11,537 nt of DNA from Deltaproteobacteria bacterium. Its GTDB lineage: Bacteria; Desulfobacterota; Syntrophorhabdia; Syntrophorhabdales; Syntrophorhabdaceae. Of the stretch, positions 7,587 to 11,537 are shown in pieces. The DNA lies in contig DNYO01000237.1 of assembly GCA_003506795.1 (NCBI GenBank), positions 1 to 11,537 on the forward strand, given 5' to 3'. The notes under the pieces were generated by a model, which had not been told where the DNA came from, did no database searches, and saw only the letters and a list, made by a program, of their open reading frames with translations. A program made the translations under genes and the position numbers. The first letter of the stretch is position 1. Every line of letters starts with the position of its first letter.

Positions 7587-7602
7587 AGCAAGTAACGTGC
7601 CG
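7587..7602 (-). promoter_or_regulatory. Sigma-54 (-24/-12) promoter of the seven-gene operon
   Basis: Read on the minus strand the site is CGGCACG-TTAC-TTGCT, against the RpoN consensus TGGCACG-N4-TTGCW. Only the first base of the -24 block differs. The invariant GG and GC are present with exactly ten bases between them. The transcription start should fall near 7576, giving an untranslated leader of about 42 bases before the ATG at 7534. The divergent gene encodes a sigma-54 activator, which strongly supports the call. Confidence 0.85.
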
Positions 7603-7724
7603 CGTGAGAGAACCCCCGGCTTTCCGTCACCGAGCCGTCCGGTGTCCGTTGCATCTATACGAGATAACCAGCTATAACAATTATGCATTTACCTCTCGTC
7701 GATTGTAGTGAACTGTGTTTGGGT

Positions 7725-7735
7725 TGCGACCCGCA
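7725..7735. promoter_or_regulatory. Candidate upstream activator site (TGCG-N3-CGCA dyad)
   Basis: TGCGACCCGCA is an 11-base dyad, nested with a GGGT/ACCC pair (7721-7724 and 7729-7732). It lies about 150 bases upstream of the predicted sigma-54 start site, the distance typical for enhancer-like sites of NtrC-type activators. The arms are short, so chance occurrence is possible. Confidence 0.35.
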
Positions 7736-7772
7736 GGCAAGAGATTCCATTAAGAAATGGGACTTGCAGTCG

Positions 7773-7802
7773 TGATATGTAACGATTGATCGCCAAATAT
7801 CA
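7773..7802. promoter_or_regulatory. 30-base nested palindrome, candidate operator or enhancer site
   Basis: TGATAT (7773-7778) and ATATCA (7797-7802) form an outer perfect inverted repeat. CGAT (7783-7786) and ATCG (7789-7792) form an inner one, and both share the same centre between 7787 and 7788. Twenty of 30 bases therefore take part in one symmetric element. It lies about 210 bases upstream of the predicted operon start and about 45 bases upstream of the regulator's -35 box, so it could serve either gene. A dimeric or oligomeric Fis-type activator is a natural reader. The symmetry is direct observation; the binding is inference. Confidence 0.5.
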
Positions 7803-7814
7803 TTATGTACACCC

Positions 7815-7836
7815 TCAATCATGAATTTGTGATTGA
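7815..7836. promoter_or_regulatory. Inverted repeat overlapping the regulator's -35 box
   Basis: TCAATCA (7815-7821) and TGATTGA (7830-7836) are perfect seven-base arms with an eight-base spacer. The right arm shares four bases with a consensus TTGACA box (7833-7838). A protein bound here would block RNA polymerase at the regulator promoter, which fits negative autoregulation, common among sigma-54 activators. A different repressor is equally possible. Confidence 0.5.
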
Positions 7837-7860
7837 CAGCATGCCAAACATTCTGATAAA
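7833..7860 (+). promoter_or_regulatory. Sigma-70-type promoter of the sigma-54 activator gene
   Basis: A perfect TTGACA -35 box (7833-7838) is followed after 16 bases by GATAAA (7855-7860), which matches four of six positions of the -10 consensus. With an 18-base spacer TAAATT (7857-7862) scores equally. Transcription would start near 7867, leaving a leader of about 50 bases that contains the hairpin at 7893-7913. Confidence 0.5.
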
Positions 7861-7892
7861 TTTCGAAAAGGTAAACCGGGTCTGAAAGAAAT

Positions 7893-7913
7893 CGCCCGAC
7901 ACGGTCTCGGGCG
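7893..7913 (+). promoter_or_regulatory. 5' leader hairpin overlapping the Shine-Dalgarno of the activator gene
   Basis: CGCCCGA (7893-7899) and TCGGGCG (7907-7913) are perfect complements around a seven-base loop, extendable by one G-U pair (7892/7914). The ribosome binding site of the next gene, GGCGGAG (about 7910-7916), is half buried in the right arm. This would lower translation, and could be opened by a protein, temperature or a trans-acting RNA. It is too small for a metabolite riboswitch. Confidence 0.45.
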
Positions 7914-7920
7914 GAGCGTC

Positions 7921-10900
7921 ATGCAAAGCGAAATCGACCTCCATAATACAACAAATCCCCTTCTGTCAATCATTGCCATGTTTGAGGGGGAGTTTTCGAT
8001 CGACTGGATCGAAGAGCTAACAGGCATGAAACCCTCCTCAATTCTTTCCTTGCTGGAAGAGCAGACTCACGTCGGGATACTGACCAGAAAGACGCCAGCC
8101 ACGTACGTCATGGTAGATCCTGAGTCGAGAGTAAAATGGCTCAACGGGACAGCCTCGGACGCAAAAGAGTTCTATCACCAGAACATAGCGCACATACTCA
8201 TTCGCGAACTACCCGACGATGACTCCAAAGTGCTGAAGATATCCCAGCACCTCCTTCATATCCCGAACGACGGGAAAGGATGCCGGTGGCTTCTGCGAGC
8301 GGGGAAAATCCATAGCCGAACATTCAACTACCAGAAGGCCGGTGAGTGTTTCGCAAAGATTCTTCATGATCTTGCCGGCCTGAGCGGTGATGACGAGGAC
8401 AAGCTTTTCATCGAGACCGCAATAGATTACTCCAATAGTTTTGCACGAGGAACCACCCCGCCTCAAATACTCTCCCTGCTCCAGGAGGCGTCGGAGCGGG
8501 CAAACAGACTGAAAGCACAGTCTCAAATACTTCTCATAGAGATGCATATCGCGAAATTCGAGTGGGTCCGTTTCGAGTTCGACAAGGCGCTGGAACGGTT
8601 CGGCCGCGCCTTCGCCAGGATGCAGGAACTGGGAGACGCCGATCTTACGACAGCGGCCACTTCATTCTCCACCTACTTTCTGTTCTGGCAAGGCCGGTTT
8701 AGAGATGTCATCGAAAACTATGAGAAATCCGCGCCTGATGTTCTCAGACACCCCGTGGGCCATTTTCCCATCCTCGCCTCCACCATTGTAGGCCACTGCT
8801 ACGCTATCGTGGGCCAGGTCACCCAGGGGCTCGGAATGCTGGATGCCGTTCGCAATTATTGTCTCGAAGGGGGCGATTTATATCTCGCGTCTTACGCAGG
8901 ATGGGGCATAGGGATGGTCATGCTCTCTCTCGGCCAGATCGAGGACGCCATCCGCTATTTGTCGTCTGCATCGAAAGAAGCAAAGAAAACAGGCAATCAA
9001 TTGGTAGGCAACAGCGTAAGGCTGGCGTTTGCCTATGCCCACTATCTCGGCGGAGACAATCGGCAAGCCATCAGATATGTGCGGCAATTCCTCCGGGACA
9101 GCGGAGGAGTGGTGCAGGTCCATCTTCTTTTGTATCCTTACCTGTCCGAACTATCCTGGGCCATGGAAACGGGAGATTTCCCTGCTATACCCGAGCTTTC
9201 CCTCGAGCGGATAATTAACCAGATGTTGAGCATTCGAAACGTTTTCGCCAGGGGCACCGCGTTCAGGTACCAGGCCTTGATGGGGCAACGGAAAGGTTGG
9301 TCCAACGCAAAGGTCGTGCGGTCGCTCAAGCTTTCTGCCAGGTATCACGAGAAGTCGGGTGATTTGATTGCTCACACCAAGACAAAGCTGGAATTGGCAC
9401 GTCACTATCTGTCTACGGGGAATGATGAGTTGGGCAGGAAAGAGCTGCATGAGGCCGCCGAGGCACTAACTCCGGCACACGCCAGCTTGATCCCCGACGA
9501 CCTCAGAGCTATTGCCCTTAGCAGAAACTCCGAAGGAACCATTCTCGATGAAGTTTTGAAAATGGCCAAAGACATGGTGGCCACACATGATGACAGGAAA
9601 CGTCTTCAACATATAGTCGCAACGATAAACCGGATCACCGGCGCCGAAAGAGGGGCTCTTCTGTTTGCGGATCCCGGGGTGATTCCCCCGACACTTCTGC
9701 TTCGGGCCTCCAAGAACCTTACGGCTGAAGAAGTGAATGATCCGAGCTTCCTGGCTTCCAGGAGGATAATCGAAGAGGTGCTCGTCTCAGGTAGAGGACA
9801 CATCTCCGAAACGGCCCCGGTCGAGGAAGGGATCTCGTGCTCAAGGAAGATTGTTCGTTCCAGCATATGCGTGCCCATAACGCTTGACGGGAAAGTTGCC
9901 GGTGTCCTCTATCACGAGAACCGTCTCCTGGCCAAAGCCTTCAAGAAATCTGACCTGGATCTTCTCTCTTATTTTGCAGCCATAGCCACCCTGGACCTGG
10001 TCAATCAGATCGCCCAGCAAGAGATCGAACGCCTTCGGAAGAACGACAGAGAAGACGAGGACTTTCATGAAAAGGAACACGTCGAAACCTGTCGTTTTGG
10101 AGACATCGTCGGAACGAGTCCTGCCATTCAGCAAGTCCTGACTCAGGTAAGCCAGGCCGCCGAGATCGACACAAACGTGCTGATACTTGGGGAAACGGGC
10201 GTGGGAAAGAACCTTATTGCGGAGGCCATCCATCGTCATAGTCCCCGGAGGAACGGACCGTTTGTTACCGTTCAATGCAGTGCATTAACGGAAAGCCTTA
10301 TTACCAGCGAACTGTTCGGTCATGAAAAGGGCGCCTTTACAGGCGCCACGAACCGGCAAATCGGAAGAATTGAATTGGCAAACACCGGAACCCTCTTCCT
10401 TGACGAGATCGGCGATCTGTCGCTGGAGGTCCAATCGCGCCTGCTAAGGGTCCTCCAGAGCAAGGAATTCGAGCGTGTGGGGGGCGGGAAAGAGACCCTC
10501 ACCTCTGATTTCAGACTCATCGCCGCGACGAACCGCGATCTTGAAAGTGAGATCGAACTCAAAACTTTCAGAAAAGATCTCTATTACAGGATCAATGTTA
10601 TTCCTGTCCTCATACCTGCCCTCAGAGAGAGAAGAGAAGACATACCGCTTCTCGCCAATCATTTCTTCAGAATCTTCAAGGACAAGTATGAGAAAACTTT
10701 TGACAGAATACCAGATGATGAAATGCAAAAGCTGGTGGAATATGATTGGCCCGGCAATATTCGACAGTTGGAAAACGTCATCCAGAGGGCAGTGGTCTTA
10801 AGCAGGGGCACCCATTTCAAGCTGTACTCGCTGGGAAAAGCCGGATCCGGGACAGGAAGACCCGATACGTTCGCCACGCTCGTGGAGAACGAGAGATGTC

Positions 10901-11037
10901 ATATTCTGGAAGCCCTCAAGCGGTCGGCCTGGAAGATCCATGGCCCGGGAGGAGCGGCTGCTATTCTGGCCATAAACCCCTCAACCCTTTCGTCGCGGAT
11001 GCGGAAACTGGGCATCAGAAGACCCCCGGCGGGATAG
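7921..11037 (+). CDS. Sigma-54-dependent activator: winged helix/TPR - GAF - AAA+ - Fis helix-turn-helix
   Basis: This is a transcriptional activator that binds upstream DNA and uses ATP to open sigma-54 promoters. Of 1038 residues, 14-56 resemble the winged helix that follows the NTPase in MalT-like STAND proteins, and about 80-540 form TPR-like helical repeats (for example near 219-235 and 338-360). A GAF domain spans about 541-695, followed by a charged helical linker. The AAA+ domain (about 725-960) has Walker A GETGVGK (757-763), GAFTGA (804-809) for sigma-54 contact, Walker B LFLDE (825-829), arginine finger FRKDLYYR (883-890) and WPGNIRQLEN (943-952). A Fis-type helix-turn-helix ends it (about 988-1034), of the FhlA/NorR kind. 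All catalytic motifs are intact. The ATG at 7921 has GGCGGAG upstream. Being divergent from an operon with a sigma-54 promoter, it is very likely its regulator. The effector is unknown; no receiver domain is present. Confidence 0.94.
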   Translation: MQSEIDLHNTTNPLLSIIAMFEGEFSIDWIEELTGMKPSSILSLLEEQTHVGILTRKTPATYVMVDPESRVKWLNGTASDAKEFYHQNIAHILIRELPDDDSKVLKISQHLLHIPNDGKGCRWLLRAGKIHSRTFNYQKAGECFAKILHDLAGLSGDDEDKLFIETAIDYSNSFARGTTPPQILSLLQEASERANRLKAQSQILLIEMHIAKFEWVRFEFDKALERFGRAFARMQELGDADLTTAATSFSTYFLFWQGRFRDVIENYEKSAPDVLRHPVGHFPILASTIVGHCYAIVGQVTQGLGMLDAVRNYCLEGGDLYLASYAGWGIGMVMLSLGQIEDAIRYLSSASKEAKKTGNQLVGNSVRLAFAYAHYLGGDNRQAIRYVRQFLRDSGGVVQVHLLLYPYLSELSWAMETGDFPAIPELSLERIINQMLSIRNVFARGTAFRYQALMGQRKGWSNAKVVRSLKLSARYHEKSGDLIAHTKTKLELARHYLSTGNDELGRKELHEAAEALTPAHASLIPDDLRAIALSRNSEGTILDEVLKMAKDMVATHDDRKRLQHIVATINRITGAERGALLFADPGVIPPTLLLRASKNLTAEEVNDPSFLASRRIIEEVLVSGRGHISETAPVEEGISCSRKIVRSSICVPITLDGKVAGVLYHENRLLAKAFKKSDLDLLSYFAAIATLDLVNQIAQQEIERLRKNDREDEDFHEKEHVETCRFGDIVGTSPAIQQVLTQVSQAAEIDTNVLILGETGVGKNLIAEAIHRHSPRRNGPFVTVQCSALTESLITSELFGHEKGAFTGATNRQIGRIELANTGTLFLDEIGDLSLEVQSRLLRVLQSKEFERVGGGKETLTSDFRLIAATNRDLESEIELKTFRKDLYYRINVIPVLIPALRERREDIPLLANHFFRIFKDKYEKTFDRIPDDEMQKLVEYDWPGNIRQLENVIQRAVVLSRGTHFKLYSLGKAGSGTGRPDTFATLVENERCHILEALKRSAWKIHGPGGAAAILAINPSTLSSRMRKLGIRRPPAG

Positions 11038-11096
11038 AATCCTCTTAACAACAAGATCAGACCGGGAATACCACGCCCAAAAACTGTACTGGCCTA

Positions 11097-11537
11097 TTAC
11101 CGTCCCATATCCCGGGGGTCTGTCGATGGTGGGGTGACGGGTCCGCCTGGCGCGGTTCCCAGTGTTTTGTCAAGCCACGACCCTGAGTCTTTCTGCGGTG
11201 TCTGCTGTTGGCTCGTGCGGCCTTGCGGCGGTTGTTGTTTCTGTGGCGGCGGTTTTACCGCTGTGCTTCTTTCAGACGGAACGGCTTTTTTCACGGGCTT
11301 TGATGCGGGGGGTGGTGCCGCGGGGACAGCCGTGGGTGTCTCCGGGACAGCCTTCCGGACCGGGGCTTTTTCCGCCGTGGTGTCAGCGGTTGTGCCCGGT
11401 GCGGTAGTCCGGCTCTTCCAGTACCAGTAGCCTCCAGCCACGGTGATGATAACAAGGACAAAGGCAACGGCCGCAATTACCAGGATGAGGACCTTCATGG
11501 AGGATCTGGGGGAAGGATCGCTCACGGGGTTGTGTTG
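11097..11537 (-). CDS. Membrane-anchored proline/threonine/lysine-rich protein of unknown function (N-terminus possibly beyond the window)
   Basis: I do not recognise this protein. One hydrophobic helix (MKVLILVIAAVAFVLVII and following) is followed by GGYWYWK and then about 100 residues of Pro, Thr, Ala, Lys and Gln-rich low-complexity sequence with runs such as PPPQKQQPPQ. That suggests a single-pass inner-membrane anchor with an extended periplasmic tail. It recalls the N-terminal part of TonB, but the tail ends without a TonB C-terminal domain. The frame stays open to the right edge. GTG at 11525 (142 residues) and ATG at 11498 (133 residues) are possible starts, but neither has a Shine-Dalgarno, so the true start may lie outside and a further N-terminal domain may exist. 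It converges on the activator gene with a 59-base gap and is probably not part of the catabolic operon. The composition is unlike its neighbours. Confidence 0.7.
   Translation of the reverse strand, partial: QHNPVSDPSPRSSMKVLILVIAAVAFVLVIITVAGGYWYWKSRTTAPGTTADTTAEKAPVRKAVPETPTAVPAAPPPASKPVKKAVPSERSTAVKPPPQKQQPPQGRTSQQQTPQKDSGSWLDKTLGTAPGGPVTPPSTDPRDMGR

Larger units (their letters stand above)
7535..7920. promoter_or_regulatory. Divergent control region between the operon and its sigma-54 activator
   Basis: This 386-base gap has no convincing gene. It is visibly more AT-rich in its middle and right parts than the flanking coding DNA. From left to right it holds the operon's sigma-54 promoter (7587-7602), a TGCG-ACC-CGCA dyad (7725-7735), a 30-base nested palindrome (7773-7802), a TCAATCA/TGATTGA inverted repeat (7815-7836) that overlaps a sigma-70-like -35 box, and a GC-rich hairpin (7893-7913) touching the regulator's ribosome binding site. 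The hexamer GATTGA occurs at 7784-7789 and 7831-7836, with its reverse complement at 7815-7820. Confidence 0.8.

Noticed and set aside
7719..7735. Possible plus-strand sigma-54 promoter for the activator gene (GG-N10-GC at 7721-7734)
   Set aside because: Only the GG and GC are right; the rest of both boxes is poor. The TTGACA-based promoter further right is better.
7815..8027. Short minus-strand open frame of 70 codons across the control region
   Set aside because: It overlaps the activator's start and promoter, has no recognisable features, and its region is explained by the regulatory elements and the plus-strand gene.
11038..11096. Terminator between the converging genes
   Set aside because: I looked for a stem followed by a T-run on either strand. 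The only T-run (minus strand near 11080) has no convincing stem before it.

Overview
The window reads as a chromosomal catabolic locus from a Gram-negative bacterium. The combination of a sigma-54 promoter with a sigma-54 activator, a tripartite tricarboxylate (TTT) type transporter, two acyl-CoA dehydrogenase-fold enzymes with their own electron transfer flavoprotein, and an MmgE/PrpD protein suggests an anaerobic or syntrophic acid degrader of the Desulfobacterota/Syntrophorhabdia kind. That placement is inference from gene content; there is no rRNA or other marker here.

Layout. Positions 7534 down to 1 hold seven genes, all on the minus strand and separated by 15 to 108 bases. In transcription order they are an unusual acyl-CoA dehydrogenase (ACAD2), EtfB, EtfA, an MmgE/PrpD family protein, a second acyl-CoA dehydrogenase (ACAD1), TctB and TctA, the last running off the left edge. 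The 386-base gap at 7535-7920 is a two-way control region. It has a near-consensus -24/-12 sigma-54 promoter facing the operon, a sigma-70-like promoter facing the other way, several dyad symmetries, and a hairpin that overlaps the ribosome binding site of the gene to the right. That gene (7921-11037, plus strand) is a 1038-residue sigma-54 activator: winged-helix-like segment, TPR-like repeats, GAF, AAA+ with GAFTGA, and a Fis-type helix-turn-helix. A convergent minus-strand gene at the right edge encodes a membrane-anchored, proline-rich protein, probably unrelated to the operon.

Likely working model (inference): TctA/TctB with an unseen TctC-like binding protein import a carboxylic acid. 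It is activated to a CoA thioester by an enzyme not in the window. The acyl-CoA dehydrogenases oxidise or reduce it with EtfAB as electron carrier, and the MmgE/PrpD protein performs a hydration/dehydration, decarboxylation or isomerisation. The divergent regulator senses an effector, probably through its GAF or TPR region, and fires the sigma-54 promoter.

The main oddities are these: both acyl-CoA dehydrogenases lack the usual catalytic glutamate; the MmgE/PrpD protein seems to lack one family active-site histidine; the regulator's N-terminal half looks like the rear half of a MalT-type STAND protein without its NTPase; and the control region is dense with symmetric sites. No rRNA, tRNA, CRISPR array, insertion sequence or convincing intrinsic terminator was seen.
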